Position numbers and translations under genes: made by a program. The notes under the pieces were generated by a model. The model searched no databases, was not told the DNA's origin, and was given only the letters and a program-made list of their open reading frames with translations. 64,000 nucleotides of DNA, taken from assembly GCF_000813145.1 (NCBI RefSeq), contig NZ_BAZF01000004.1, positions 62,001 through 126,000 of the forward strand, given 5' to 3'. Below are positions 10,038 to 19,832 of the stretch, piece by piece. How positions within the stretch are numbered: position 1 is the stretch's first letter; each line of letters opens with the position of its first letter. Source of the stretch: Geobacter sp. OR-1. Lineage in GTDB: Bacteria; Desulfobacterota; Desulfuromonadia; Geobacterales; DSM-12255.

Positions 10038-11803
10038 AATTCTCTATCCGCTGGAAGATCTTCGCTGCATTCATCCTGCTGACCGCGGCAATGGGAGGCG
10101 TGCTGTATGCCTACCTGGTGCCGATCCTGGAACGCCACCTGGTTGTAGACCTGTCGGAGCATCTGTTCAGCCAGGCAGGGATTGCTGCCCTGGCCGTAAA
10201 CCGGGAGTCCGGGGAGCTGAACCGGTATGCCCCACGGCTCGCTGCCGAAATCGGCAGGCAAAGCAAGGCAAGGGTTACGATCATTGCGCCTGACGGCAGG
10301 GTTGCCGGGGATTCCGAAGTCCCGCCCGAAAAACTCGCGGATCTGGAGAATCATAAAGACCGGCCCGAGGTCATCCAGGCATTACAGCAAGGGCGGGGGA
10401 GTTCAATACGCTACTCGACCACCCTCCGCTCGGAAATGCTCTATGTCGCGGCACCGATCAACCTCGGGGGAACAGGAACCGGGACCATCAGGCTGGCGCT
10501 GCCGCTCAACTCGGTCGACCAGCTGAAGCTCAAGCTCCACTCCACCCTTGCCGTGGCGATCCTGATCGCCGCCCTGATCGCTCTGGCCCTGAGTTCCATC
10601 CTCTCCCAGCTCGTCTACCGCCCCATGCGCCAGATATCCCAACTTGCCGCTGAGATCGGTTCGGGCAACCTGTCGCGACGGATCCAGATAAGGCGGGACG
10701 ACGAATTCGGAGGTTTGGCCAGGGTCATGAACGACATGGCGGAACGGCTGCAGGAGCAGATTCACAGCCTCGCCACCGAGCGGAACCGACTCGATGCCAT
10801 CCTCCGCTGCATGGGGGAAGGGGTGATGGTCACTGACAACGAAGGGATCATGACCCTGGCCAACCCTGCCTTCTGCGCCCTGTTTGACGTGCAGGAGGAG
10901 ATCCCGGGCCGGCCGCTCATGGAAATATCGCGTCACCCCGGCCTGCACGACTCGTTCCGGGCATGCCTGCAGAAGAAAAGCGAGCATATCCAGGAGATAA
11001 CCATCGAGATTCCGGCGGAAAAAATCGTCCTCACCCACTGGGTGCCACTGCTCGATGGCGACAGGGTCAGCGGCGTGGTCGCGGTCTTTCACGATATTAC
11101 CGAGCTGAAACGGCTGGAAAAGATCAGGAAGGACTTTGTCGCCAATGTCTCCCATGAACTACGTACGCCGGTAACCGTGATCAGGGGTTATGCCGAGACC
11201 CTGCTCGGCGGGCTGCTGGCCGAAGACCCGGAACGCTCGCAGCAGTTCCTGTCGGTCATCCTGAACCACTCCGAACGGCTTACCGCCCTGATCTCCGACC
11301 TGCTCAGCCTGTCGGAGATGGAATCGGGCAATTTCAACCTGAAACTCGGGCCGGTGGCCCTAGTGACAACAATCCGGCATGCCGCCGAACTCCTGGAAAT
11401 GGGCAGCAATGAAAAAGGGGTTGCCTTGAAATTGGGGGAGATCCCGGAGCGAACAACCGTGCTTGCCGATCAGAGACGGATCGAGCAGGTGTTTTTCAAC
11501 CTGCTCGACAACGGCATCAAATACACCCCGGCAGGGGGCGAGGTGAACATCGGCGTCGCCAGCAGCGGCGCCGACGTCACAATTTCCATCAGCGATACCG
11601 GGCCGGGGATCCCTCTCCAGAGCCTGCCCCGGATCTTCGAGCGGTTCTACCGGGTGGATACTGCCCGCAGCCGCGAACTGGGCGGCACCGGCCTCGGTCT
11701 GGCGATAGTCAAGCATATCGTGCAGCTTCACGGCGGCAGCATCAGCGTGGACAGCCCGCCTGGAAAAGGGGCGATCTTCAGGGTCACGTTGAAAAAACCG
11801 TAA
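10034..11803 (+). CDS. phoR: PhoR-type sensor histidine kinase
   Basis: A 589-residue membrane kinase, partner of the overlapping phoB. It has a transmembrane helix at about 10-29, a periplasmic region of about 145 residues, a second helix at about 175-197, HAMP (about 198-250), PAS (about 255-365), HisKA with the phospho-His in SHELRTP near 373, and HATPase with N, G1 (DTGPGIP) and G2 (GGTGLGL) boxes. The start ATG follows GGAGG and overlaps the phoB stop. Unlike E. coli PhoR, this one has a real extracytoplasmic domain, as in Bacillus PhoR. In the family, Pst/PhoU signals phosphate sufficiency to PhoR; pst-phoU lies 8 kb downstream here. Confidence 0.88.
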   Translation: MKFSIRWKIFAAFILLTAAMGGVLYAYLVPILERHLVVDLSEHLFSQAGIAALAVNRESGELNRYAPRLAAEIGRQSKARVTIIAPDGRVAGDSEVPPEKLADLENHKDRPEVIQALQQGRGSSIRYSTTLRSEMLYVAAPINLGGTGTGTIRLALPLNSVDQLKLKLHSTLAVAILIAALIALALSSILSQLVYRPMRQISQLAAEIGSGNLSRRIQIRRDDEFGGLARVMNDMAERLQEQIHSLATERNRLDAILRCMGEGVMVTDNEGIMTLANPAFCALFDVQEEIPGRPLMEISRHPGLHDSFRACLQKKSEHIQEITIEIPAEKIVLTHWVPLLDGDRVSGVVAVFHDITELKRLEKIRKDFVANVSHELRTPVTVIRGYAETLLGGLLAEDPERSQQFLSVILNHSERLTALISDLLSLSEMESGNFNLKLGPVALVTTIRHAAELLEMGSNEKGVALKLGEIPERTTVLADQRRIEQVFFNLLDNGIKYTPAGGEVNIGVASSGADVTISISDTGPGIPLQSLPRIFERFYRVDTARSRELGGTGLGLAIVKHIVQLHGGSISVDSPPGKGAIFRVTLKKP

Positions 11804-11810
11804 CTTCCCG

Positions 11811-12605
11811 TTACCTCCACCCCGGCGGCACGGCATTCAGCCAGCCAAGCCTTGCCAGCAGCGCCATTAATTCACGATCAAGCGGTGCGGTCAACTCGAC
11901 CGGAACGCCGGTGACCGGATGCGGAAATGTCAGTTCAGCGGCATGAAGCAGGAGCCGGTGCATGCCGAACTCCTCCCTGAAGAACCGGTTGTGCCGCCCC
12001 TCGCCGTAGCGGGTGTCGCCGATGATCGGGTGAAAGATATGCTTGAAGTGCCGCCGCAGCTGGTGGCGGCGCCCGGTACGGGGCGACAGCGCGACCAGCG
12101 AGTAGCGTGAGGTGTCATAGCGGCCGACCGCCGACTGGAGTTCGATCCGGGCCAGGGTTCTGAAATCGGTCACTGCCGCCTGCCCTTCCTTCTCAATCCC
12201 GGTATAGATATGGTCATGCTTGTCCTGATCCTCAACCAGCGGATAATCGATGGTCCCATCATCCGGCGCATAGCCGCGCACCACTGCCAGGTATGACTTC
12301 TGCACCGCTCCGGCAGTAAAACTTTCCACGAGAGTTCGAGCGATTTCAGGGGAAAAGGCGAACAAAAGGACGCCGGAGGTCGGCTTGTCGAGCCGGTGGA
12401 TCGGGTAGACCCTGCGCCCGGTCTGATTGCGGACCGTCTGCAGTGCGAACCGGGTTTCATGCCGGTCGATCGGGCTCCGGTGCACCAGCAGACCGGACGG
12501 CTTGTTCACCGCAACCAGGTAATCGTCCTGAAAGAGGATGGGCAAAGCTTTGTCGTTTTGATCGGGGACTGCAACCGGTGGAGAAAGTGCCTGACTTGAT
12601 TCCAT
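11811..12605 (-). CDS. truC: RluA-family pseudouridine synthase, TruC-like
   Basis: Isomerises uridine to pseudouridine in RNA; TruC acts on tRNA position 65. The catalytic motif HRLDKPTSG carries the active-site Asp. The sequence follows TruC in NKPSGLLVHRS near the start, SPRTGRRHQLRRHFKHI, and HPIIGDTRYGEGRHNRFF. No S4 domain is present, as in TruC. I chose ATG 12605 (MESSQALS, 264 residues), close to the family length; an open frame continues to TTG 12656. It converges on phoR with a 7-bp gap and no clear terminator between them. Confidence 0.8.
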   Translation of the reverse strand: MESSQALSPPVAVPDQNDKALPILFQDDYLVAVNKPSGLLVHRSPIDRHETRFALQTVRNQTGRRVYPIHRLDKPTSGVLLFAFSPEIARTLVESFTAGAVQKSYLAVVRGYAPDDGTIDYPLVEDQDKHDHIYTGIEKEGQAAVTDFRTLARIELQSAVGRYDTSRYSLVALSPRTGRRHQLRRHFKHIFHPIIGDTRYGEGRHNRFFREEFGMHRLLLHAAELTFPHPVTGVPVELTAPLDRELMALLARLGWLNAVPPGWR

Positions 12606-12696
12606 GAGGCGGAGAGTAACAGGTAAGCTCATTAGTTGCAACCTAGCCAGTGTCAAATCGCAACATAGCGGAATCCCATCAGCTTACTGCATGTAA

Positions 12697-12738
12697 CAAA
12701 AGCCCCCTGCCGCCGGTATTGAGGCGACAGGGGGCTTG
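12697..12738 (-). terminator. Rho-independent terminator after the chemoreceptor gene
   Basis: Reading the minus strand, GCCCCCTGTCGCC pairs with GGCGGCAGGGGGC across an 8-nt loop, with one mismatch, followed by TTTTGTTA. It ends the five-gene signalling operon. Confidence 0.8.
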
Positions 12739-12758
12739 ATCCGCACATACTGAATCGA

Positions 12759-14474
12759 TTACATCCTGAACTGGGCGACGATCCGCTTCAACTCCTCTGC
12801 CATACCGGCAAGCTGGCCTGCGGCTCCGGCCGTGTCGTTGGCATTGTGCGACGCGCTGCTGACAGCGTCGGTTATTTCATGCATGCTCTTGCTGATCTCA
12901 TTGGTGGTTGCGCTCTGCTCTTCGGCAGCGGTTGCGATCTGGTTGATCTGGCTGGTCACGTCGGCTATCTGCGCAAGGATCTCCTGCAACGCGATACCTG
13001 AACGGGAGGCGTCCTCTGTTCCCCGTTCGACCTCCTTGACCCCCTCCTCCATGGCCCCCACTGCTGACCTGGTTTCCACCTGGATGGTCTTGATCATCTC
13101 GCCGATCTCGCGGGTCGCCTTGGTGGTACGTTCGGCGAGCGCACGCACCTCGTCGGCGACTACGGCAAAACCGCGACCCTGCTCACCGGCGCGGGCAGCC
13201 TCGATCGCTGCGTTCAGCGCCAGCAGGTTGGTCTGATCGGCGATATCTTCGATTGTGCCGACGATATTGCCGATCTGTTCCGAACGGGTGCCGAGCGATT
13301 CCACGGTCTTGGCGCTCTGCTGGACCTTGTCGGCGATCCGCTGAATGCTCTGCACGGCATGGCTGACCACTTCGGAACCGCTGCGGGCGGTGTCGGTGGC
13401 ACGGTTGGATATTTCAACGGTGCGGATGCAGTTCTGGGCGATTTCCGCCGAGGTGGCGGCCATCTCCTCGCAGGCAATGGCAATGGAGGTCGCCTGGGTG
13501 GCAGCCTTCTCCGTGCCAAGGGCAATGGTTTCCGAATTACTGTTGAGACGGTCGGCGGATGAGGCGACCTCCACCGAGTTCTGGTTGATGCGCACAACAA
13601 TCTCCTTGAGGTTGTCGAGGAAATTGTTGAAGGAATTGGCCAGGGAGCCGGTTTCGTCGTCACGCTCCACCTGAAGCCTGCGGGTCAGATCGCCACCGCC
13701 GCTCGCCATCTCTTCCAGACTCTTGTCAACATAACCCAGGGTACGGGTTATGCCCCGGCTTATGAAGTAGCAAAGCAGAAGCATGAACATGGCAAAAGAG
13801 ATGTTAAGACCTACCAGCAGCCACTTGACGGTATTGACATCCCGCTTGACATCGTCAATATAGATGCCGCTGCCGAGCACCCATCCCCAGGGGGCGTATT
13901 TCTGAACATAGGAGAGCTTGGTATACAGTTCAGCGGTCGTGCCCCCGCCCTCCTTGGGCTTGGGCCATTCGTAGTTCACAAACCCGTGATCCGCGCGATC
14001 CACCACCTCGTTGAAGGAGACAAAGAGGTTCTTGTTATCCAGTTTTCTGGTTTCCCCGGCCAGACCGTCGATCGATTTCGTGGCCTTGTTGAATTTGGCG
14101 TCATCAAGCACCTTGCCGTTCAGCGCCGGAATCGTCGGATGCATGATCATCTTGGGCACCGGTTTGCCGAGATCGTTGATCCAGACATACTCCTTCTTTT
14201 CATAGCGCAGCTTCGATATCTGTTCGGCAGCCTCCTTCTGCGCCTGCTCAAGCGGAAGTGCGCCCGCCTTGACCTTGGCATCGTAGAACTCGACAATACC
14301 GACAGCCATCTCGACAATGTGGCGGGTGGCGTCCTGTTTTTCCCTGTTGATACGTTTTTCGATCAACGGCAGCAGATAGGCGAACAGGCCTATCATCATC
14401 ATGATGACGCTGATGACCGAAATCGTCATGATCTTGTACTGAATCCGCCAGTTCCTGAACCTCGTGAACCCCAT
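12759..14474 (-). CDS. Methyl-accepting chemotaxis protein with single Cache sensor
   Basis: A 571-residue inner-membrane chemoreceptor. After a transmembrane helix (about 14-36) comes a periplasmic single-Cache-type domain (about 37-185) with [18 protein letters not shown] and [15 protein letters not shown] second helix, HAMP, and a long methyl-accepting coiled coil follow, with the conserved tip [20 protein letters not shown] and [20 protein letters not shown] 14474 is chosen because AAGGAGG lies directly upstream. Small carboxylic acids are common ligands of this sensor class, but the ligand cannot be read here. It is last in an operon with a CheB-like methylesterase, suggesting a dedicated adaptation partner. 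Confidence 0.92.
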   Translation of the reverse strand: MGFTRFRNWRIQYKIMTISVISVIMMMIGLFAYLLPLIEKRINREKQDATRHIVEMAVGIVEFYDAKVKAGALPLEQAQKEAAEQISKLRYEKKEYVWINDLGKPVPKMIMHPTIPALNGKVLDDAKFNKATKSIDGLAGETRKLDNKNLFVSFNEVVDRADHGFVNYEWPKPKEGGGTTAELYTKLSYVQKYAPWGWVLGSGIYIDDVKRDVNTVKWLLVGLNISFAMFMLLLCYFISRGITRTLGYVDKSLEEMASGGGDLTRRLQVERDDETGSLANSFNNFLDNLKEIVVRINQNSVEVASSADRLNSNSETIALGTEKAATQATSIAIACEEMAATSAEIAQNCIRTVEISNRATDTARSGSEVVSHAVQSIQRIADKVQQSAKTVESLGTRSEQIGNIVGTIEDIADQTNLLALNAAIEAARAGEQGRGFAVVADEVRALAERTTKATREIGEMIKTIQVETRSAVGAMEEGVKEVERGTEDASRSGIALQEILAQIADVTSQINQIATAAEEQSATTNEISKSMHEITDAVSSASHNANDTAGAAGQLAGMAEELKRIVAQFRM

Positions 14475-14510
14475 GATCCCCTCCTTCTCTTGATTCATGT
14501 ATTCGAGACG

Positions 14511-15074
14511 CTACCCGAACATCTCCCTCAGCTTGGCCGCAATCCGCTCTATCGGCAGGACAAAATCGATGCTTCCGGTTTCCGCCGCGGCCTTCGGCAT
14601 GCCGTAAATAACGCTGGTTTTCTGGTCTTGGGCAATGGTGACGCTGCCGCATTTTTTCATGTGCACAATGCCGTCAGCACCGTCACGCCCCATCCCGGTA
14701 AGTATTACCCCAACCATTTTGCCCCCTCTTCCGGGGGTGACACTGAGCATGCTCACATCGATGGACGGGCATACGGAATTGACCCGTTCCCCTGCCGCCA
14801 GGTGGATTTTCTGGTTGTTGACTAGATAAAGATGCACCCCTCCGGGCGCCAGCAACACCTTGCCATGCTGGAGCGAGTCCCCTTCTTGTGCCAGGCTGAC
14901 CGGCATGACCGAAACCCTTTGCAACGAGGTTACAAACGATTTGTCAACCAGTGGCGTTATATGCTGCACAATAACAACCGCGGCGTTCAGGACCGGGAGC
15001 CTGGGGAAGAGCACTTCCAGAACCTTGAGACCGCCGGTGGACGAGCCTATCATGAGAAGATTGAGGTGTGACAT
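14511..15074 (-). CDS. Stand-alone CheB-type methylesterase domain (no receiver)
   Basis: A 187-residue protein-glutamate methylesterase domain. The catalytic triad is visible: Ser in IGSSTGG, His in IVQHITP and Asp in GMGRDGADG. Classical CheB has an N-terminal receiver that controls activity; here it is missing, and the preceding gene is a separate single-domain receiver whose TAG stop abuts this ATG. A split CheB working in trans with that receiver is a reasonable inference. The likely substrate is the chemoreceptor encoded next. Confidence 0.88.
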   Translation of the reverse strand: MSHLNLLMIGSSTGGLKVLEVLFPRLPVLNAAVVIVQHITPLVDKSFVTSLQRVSVMPVSLAQEGDSLQHGKVLLAPGGVHLYLVNNQKIHLAAGERVNSVCPSIDVSMLSVTPGRGGKMVGVILTGMGRDGADGIVHMKKCGSVTIAQDQKTSVIYGMPKAAAETGSIDFVLPIERIAAKLREMFG

Positions 15075-15485
15075 CTATTGGCCCTCACTCCCCATCTGCT
15101 CAAAGCAATCGAGATAAGAGCGTATTGAAGCAATGAATTCATATGGCTCGAACGGTTTGGTGATGTAGTCGATTACCAGCTCCTGGAGCCCATCCATCTG
15201 TTCGTCAGGGGTATCCAAGGCAGTCAGCATGGAAATGATGTTGCCGGCAAGGAGCCCTTCGCTTTTCATCTCCCGAATGGTTTCCCAGCCATTTTTACCC
15301 GGCATCATAACATCCATGAGGATGACCCCCCGGAAACCCTGCCGCAGAAACTGCAGGCATTCATCGCCGCTTGCGGCGGATAGAAGGGCGATCCCTTGGA
15401 TGTCGAGAAGTTCCCGTACTGTTTTGCGTATGTAAGGCTCGTCGTCCACTATCATCACTTTTTCCGGAAAGCTGTGTAATTCCAT
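15075..15485 (-). CDS. Single-domain CheY-like response regulator
   Basis: A 136-residue receiver with no output domain: VMIVDDEP, the acceptor Asp in ILMDVMMPGKNG, and the Lys in YITKPFEPYEF. ATG 15485 (MELHSF) follows GGGGGGAATA. The start lies inside the 3' end of the upstream kinase frame, which overlaps this gene by 125 bp. Changing the C6/G6 run at 15490-15495 by one base either ends the kinase at TAATG or fuses the two proteins. The gene abuts the receiver-less CheB gene, suggesting that the pair works together. Confidence 0.85.
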   Translation of the reverse strand: MELHSFPEKVMIVDDEPYIRKTVRELLDIQGIALLSAASGDECLQFLRQGFRGVILMDVMMPGKNGWETIREMKSEGLLAGNIISMLTALDTPDEQMDGLQELVIDYITKPFEPYEFIASIRSYLDCFEQMGSEGQ

Positions 15486-16746
15486 TATTCCCCCCTGAAC
15501 TGAGCGTAAACTTAATAGTGGCGCCCATACCCTTACCCGGGCTCTCAGCCCAGATACGCCCCCCATGATTGATGACGATCTGGCGGCAGATGGCCAGGCC
15601 AAGCCCGGATGAACGCAGTTCGTGACGCGAAGGATCGCCCTTGTAAAATTCGTCGAATATCTGCAGGCGCTCTTCATCGTTGAGCCCCATGCCTTCGTCC
15701 TGCACGGACACACAGACCAGAGGGCCTTCCGCTTCTGCGGCAATGGTCAGGCTTGACCCTTTGGGAGCGAACTGCATCACATTCTGCACCAGCAAAGAGA
15801 AGACTTCCTGGATCTCCGAGCGGTCCGAATGCACGGTTATATCCCGCGGTATGCGGTTTATCACCTTCAGCTCATGCTGATGCACCGGCTCGTCCATTAA
15901 GGAGAAAAAGTCATCCACTGCGGAAGCCAGTTGGAAATCGGAAAGATTCAACTTGAAACTGGTCGGCTTGAACCTTTTGGCCAGCTGCATGGAGTTGGCA
16001 ACCAGTTCACGGATATGCTGCACATTGGCGATGCAGGTCTCCAGCCACTGCCGCTGTTTTTCATCAACCGCCCGTGCAAGTGCCAGGGGAAGAAGCCCGA
16101 CGAGCGGCGTCAGGGGTGTTTTCAGGTCATGCCCCAAACGGCGGATGAACAGGTCCTTCTGCTTCAGGAGCTCTTCAACCGCCTGCTGCGCTTTCAACTT
16201 TTCGCTCACGTTCTGGGTTGTGCCGACAATGGTCAATGGTTTTCCTGCCTGATCGGCAATCACCGTGCCTCTGCTGCAGAAAATTCTCTGCTCGGAATCA
16301 TTGGCCAGGCGATAATGCACCTCATAGGGGTGCAGCTCGTTGATTGCCCGGAACATGGCATATTTCACCGTTTCAACATCATCGGGATGAACAAGCCGGT
16401 AGAACTCGTCCAGGCCAGGCGCCGTTGCACGAGGGGTCAAGCCGAACATCCGGTATCGGTGTTCGGACCAGTATCCTTTGCCGGTCCGGATGTCACGCTC
16501 CCAGCTCCCGATCTCGGCAAGCCGTTGGGCATCATCCAGATTTTTCTTCGCCATTGCCAGTTCCGCCTGGTAATGGAGCATTATGGTAATAAGAGCGATG
16601 AAAGAGAGCACCAGCCCGCAAACAATGGCGATAAGCCAGTGGCTTTCGCCGATGAAATGGGTAGTGGCTACCAACAGCGCGACAATACCGCCCATGATGG
16701 CAGTCAATAGGAGCAGCGGAACTTTAATTGACAGTGACCGTTTCAT
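15361..16746 (-). CDS. PAS-domain sensor histidine kinase
   Basis: A membrane kinase with two N-terminal transmembrane helices (about 8-30 and 36-58), a PAS_3-like domain (about 75-195; WSEHRYRMFGL), HisKA with phospho-His in LGHDLKTPLTP and a HATPase domain ending at GKGMGATIKFTLSS. The reading frame then continues for 46 low-complexity, basic residues overlapping the receiver gene. This tail is probably not native: with seven instead of six G in the run at 15490-15495 the protein would end SSGGE at a TAA overlapping the next ATG. Its start overlaps the upstream hybrid kinase by 23 bp. Confidence 0.82.
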   Translation of the reverse strand: MKRSLSIKVPLLLLTAIMGGIVALLVATTHFIGESHWLIAIVCGLVLSFIALITIMLHYQAELAMAKKNLDDAQRLAEIGSWERDIRTGKGYWSEHRYRMFGLTPRATAPGLDEFYRLVHPDDVETVKYAMFRAINELHPYEVHYRLANDSEQRIFCSRGTVIADQAGKPLTIVGTTQNVSEKLKAQQAVEELLKQKDLFIRRLGHDLKTPLTPLVGLLPLALARAVDEKQRQWLETCIANVQHIRELVANSMQLAKRFKPTSFKLNLSDFQLASAVDDFFSLMDEPVHQHELKVINRIPRDITVHSDRSEIQEVFSLLVQNVMQFAPKGSSLTIAAEAEGPLVCVSVQDEGMGLNDEERLQIFDEFYKGDPSRHELRSSGLGLAICRQIVINHGGRIWAESPGKGMGATIKFTLSSGGNNGITQLSGKSDDSGRRALHTQNSTGTSRHPRDRPSIRRKRR

Positions 16747-19417
16747 TTGCAGTTGCCCATGACCGATTCTGCAGCATTGTGGTTACCCGCTTAAGAAATT
16801 GTTCCACTGTAAACGGTTTTGACAGGAAATTGATTTCATTCCCCAAAGGTTTGCCCTGATCGAGAATATCGCTGGTGTAGCCGGATACGAACAGAACCGG
16901 GAGTTCAACATGGGCCCGGCTGATTATTTCATACAGCTCCCTGCCGTTCATCTCCGGCATGATTACATCCGACACCAGGAGATCGATCTGGTTTTCCGGT
17001 ATGGCAGCCAAGCTGACGGCATCTGCGGGTGACTCTGCCTCCAGCACCAGAAAGCCGTTGTTTTCCAGTATCTCCCCCATCATTTTACGCACAACTACGT
17101 TATCTTCCACCAGAAGGATTGTTTTGCGCCCGGACAGCAATGATTCCGGGGGATGGGCTGATGCAGGGGGAAGCGGAGTGACGCCGGAAACTTCACCAGT
17201 GAATTCCGGCAGGTAGATTATGAATGCCGAACCGTCTCCCTCTTTGCTGGATACCTTTATATAGCCGTTATGCTGCTTGATGATGCCGTACACCGTTGCC
17301 AGACCGAGCCCGGTGCCGTGGCCGAGAGACTTTGTTGTGAAAAACGGTTCGAACACATGTTTGATCAGTTCATCGGACATGCCGCACCCGGTATCGGAGA
17401 AGGCAAAGAGAATATGACGGCCGCTGTGCATACCGGGATGAAGCCTTGTGTATTCATCGTCCAGCAATACATGGCCGGTTTCGATCCTGATGTCGCCTTT
17501 GCCTTCAATGGCGTCCTGGGCGTTTATCACCAGGTTCAGGAGGACCTGCTCGATCTGGCCGCGATCAACGGAGACCATGGCATGGGGCTCGGCAAGGCTT
17601 AAGGAGATGGCGATATTTTCCCGGATGGTCCGGCGCATGATGTCCTGGAACGATCGGATGATTTCATTCAGGTCCTGGGGCGCCATGACCAGGGTCTGCT
17701 TGCGGCCGAAGGAGAGGAGTTTCTGGGTCAGATCCTTTGCCTTGTGCCCGGCCGAAAGGATGCTTTCAGCCTTCCGTTGGTTCCCCTCATCCTTTTCCAG
17801 GTTATGGAACAGCATGTCGGCATAGGCGATTATGGGGGTCAGAAGATTGTTGAAATCATGGGCCACTCCGCCTGCCAACTGCCCGACTGCCTCGATCTTC
17901 TGCATGTGCAGCAGTTTCGCCTCCAGCTTTTGCCGCGCCTCTTCCTGACGGACCCGGCCAATGGCGATGGCAGCCAGGTGAGCAGCAGCTTCAATCAGGT
18001 AAAGATCCTCGGCATCGGGAGACTTTTCTATCTTGTGATAAATGGCAAAAGTGCCCAACAGTTCCTGGTCTGAAGAGATGATCGGCTCGGACCAGCAGGC
18101 TTTCAGGCCGGCTTCGCTGGCCGGGGCGAAATTTTTCCAGAACGGATGCCCCTCAATTTTTTCCACTACCACCCTTTTTCTGGTATAGGCCGCCGTGCCG
18201 CAGGAGCCGATGCGGGGAGCGATGGGAATGCCGTTAACCGCCTTGTTGTAGGAATCTGGGAGGTTTAGGGCGGAACCATGCCACAACCTTTCGCCAGCCT
18301 CGTCGGCCAGCAGTATGGAGCAGAGCGCTCCGGGACATTCCGCTTCCACCATCAGAACGATCTGGTCCAGTATGGTGGTAAGTTCAGCGCCGGTGGCAAT
18401 ACGTTCCAGGAGGTTAAGCCGTGTCTTCAGCTGCTGCTGCTGATCGGAAATCGTCTCCCGGGAGAGGTGCAGATGATCCAGATGCTTGAACAGCATCCGG
18501 ACCAGGATGATGGCGGCGGCGCTTAACGCGGCGAGCAGGAACACGGTGAGCACGGTACGCCGGTACCAGGCGGACAGCACCTCACCCTTGTCCAGTGATA
18601 CGACCGCAACTACCGGAAACCGGCTGAGCCTGTGGTATGAAATGATACGTGGCTCGGCGCTGATATCGGATACCTTGGCAAAGGTTCCGACCGGGCTTTG
18701 CGGCAGATACCGGGTAAACAGCTGCGTTCCCGTGAAGTTGAATTCATATTCCGTCTTCCCGCCAGGCTCATTCACAATCGGTGCGCCATTTTCTTTTATC
18801 AGCCGGATCTTCCCCTTTTTACCCATGCTTTCCTGGGGGAAAAAGTTCTTAAAATACTCCGTATTGAAAGCGATCGCGATCAGATACTCGATGCCGTTGT
18901 CCTTATTCCGGATGGGGCGCATCAGGTTGAAGCGCCATTGCGCGGTCAGTCTGCTGAAGAGAGGGTCTGATATGTAGAGTTCCGTCTCCGGGTGTTGCAG
19001 AAACTGCCGGAAATATTCCCGATCCGCCACACTCACCTGTTTCGGCGGAAAATAATTGCTGTTTATGAACAACTGGCCGTCCTTGTTGACGAGAAACACC
19101 ATGCCAATCTGCGGCGCACCCAGGGAATATTGCGTGATGATATCGAACAGCTGCTTCTGATCCATGACGGCAAGCGAAGCATCATTGCCAATCTCGCGAA
19201 TGATCCCCTTCAAAACCAGGTCCGACTCTGCCAGTGAGCTTTCCGCATGCTCCGCCAATGCCTTGGCGTAGGCAGCCGTAGTGCGCCGGGCCGTTTCCAT
19301 GGTCTGCCGGTATTCGGCAGTAAAATTCCAGGCGGAAATTGCTGCCACAGCAAAGAGAATTGTGGTAACACCGGCAAAAATTTTCCCTTTGAGATTCTGA
19401 ATTTGGGGTTCCGGCAT
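16724..19417 (-). CDS. Hybrid histidine kinase (double-Cache-like sensor, GAF, kinase, receiver)
   Basis: An 897-residue hybrid kinase and first gene of the signalling operon. A transmembrane helix (about 12-34) precedes a large periplasmic domain resembling dCache (about 35-285), a second helix (about 288-310), GAF (about 345-500), HisKA with GGVAHDFNNLLTP near 520, HATPase (DTGCGM, GHGTGLGL), and a C-terminal receiver (ILLVEDN, acceptor Asp in LLVSDVIMPEMNG, Lys in LSKPFTV). ATG 19417 has AGGAA eight bases upstream; the in-frame TTG at 19420 is less likely. Phosphate could pass from it to the downstream single receiver, but that is inference. Confidence 0.88.
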   Translation of the reverse strand: MPEPQIQNLKGKIFAGVTTILFAVAAISAWNFTAEYRQTMETARRTTAAYAKALAEHAESSLAESDLVLKGIIREIGNDASLAVMDQKQLFDIITQYSLGAPQIGMVFLVNKDGQLFINSNYFPPKQVSVADREYFRQFLQHPETELYISDPLFSRLTAQWRFNLMRPIRNKDNGIEYLIAIAFNTEYFKNFFPQESMGKKGKIRLIKENGAPIVNEPGGKTEYEFNFTGTQLFTRYLPQSPVGTFAKVSDISAEPRIISYHRLSRFPVVAVVSLDKGEVLSAWYRRTVLTVFLLAALSAAAIILVRMLFKHLDHLHLSRETISDQQQQLKTRLNLLERIATGAELTTILDQIVLMVEAECPGALCSILLADEAGERLWHGSALNLPDSYNKAVNGIPIAPRIGSCGTAAYTRKRVVVEKIEGHPFWKNFAPASEAGLKACWSEPIISSDQELLGTFAIYHKIEKSPDAEDLYLIEAAAHLAAIAIGRVRQEEARQKLEAKLLHMQKIEAVGQLAGGVAHDFNNLLTPIIAYADMLFHNLEKDEGNQRKAESILSAGHKAKDLTQKLLSFGRKQTLVMAPQDLNEIIRSFQDIMRRTIRENIAISLSLAEPHAMVSVDRGQIEQVLLNLVINAQDAIEGKGDIRIETGHVLLDDEYTRLHPGMHSGRHILFAFSDTGCGMSDELIKHVFEPFFTTKSLGHGTGLGLATVYGIIKQHNGYIKVSSKEGDGSAFIIYLPEFTGEVSGVTPLPPASAHPPESLLSGRKTILLVEDNVVVRKMMGEILENNGFLVLEAESPADAVSLAAIPENQIDLLVSDVIMPEMNGRELYEIISRAHVELPVLFVSGYTSDILDQGKPLGNEINFLSKPFTVEQFLKRVTTMLQNRSWATANETVTVN

Positions 19418-19752
19418 CAATCGCTTTCCTGATCCATTTATTCGGTATGTTTAAAATGAAACTCGCAAACGCCTTTTCAGTCAGGTTCCATCCCGGTAGA
19501 GGATTATGACGCAGCTTCTTCCCGGCCAAACATTGGTTTATATTCATGCAACTTCTGGGAGACGATGGTGGCCAAGAATACAAACCGGCGCGAACCAACA
19601 GCGGTATACAGATATATCAATGGAACTCATCGGGTGTCGGCAGGCTGGACTTGAATATATTTTGCTCCGCAATGAAAAATCGCTACTGCAGGTCATGGTG
19701 AGAAAGTTCGCCTCGCAAGGAGATTTTGATGTTTCACCGGATCTTTTCCCGG
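19418..19752. other. Intergenic region between the hybrid kinase and pstS
   Basis: About 335 bp between divergent genes. Apart from the Pho box at its right end I see no supported gene or repeat. The short open frames here lack ribosome sites and recognisable composition, and no convincing promoter for the kinase operon was found. Confidence 0.5.
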
Positions 19753-19791
19753 CTGTAACACAACTGCAACAAAACCCGATTACGATATGAT
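19753..19791 (+). promoter_or_regulatory. Pho box and -10 element of the pst operon
   Basis: Two 11-bp direct repeats, CTGTAACACAA (19753) and CTGCAACAAAA (19764), match PhoB half-sites. TATGAT at 19786-19791 lies 11 bp downstream, the usual place for the -10 box in PhoB-activated promoters, where the Pho box replaces the -35. pstS starts at 19833. Confidence 0.75.
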
Positions 19792-19832
19792 CAACGAAAA
19801 GAGACGAAATCATAACGAAAAAGGAGCAATAT

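Noticed and set aside
19506-19790. A 94-codon frame before pstS
   Set aside because: It runs through the Pho box and -10 region, lacks a ribosome site and has no recognisable features.
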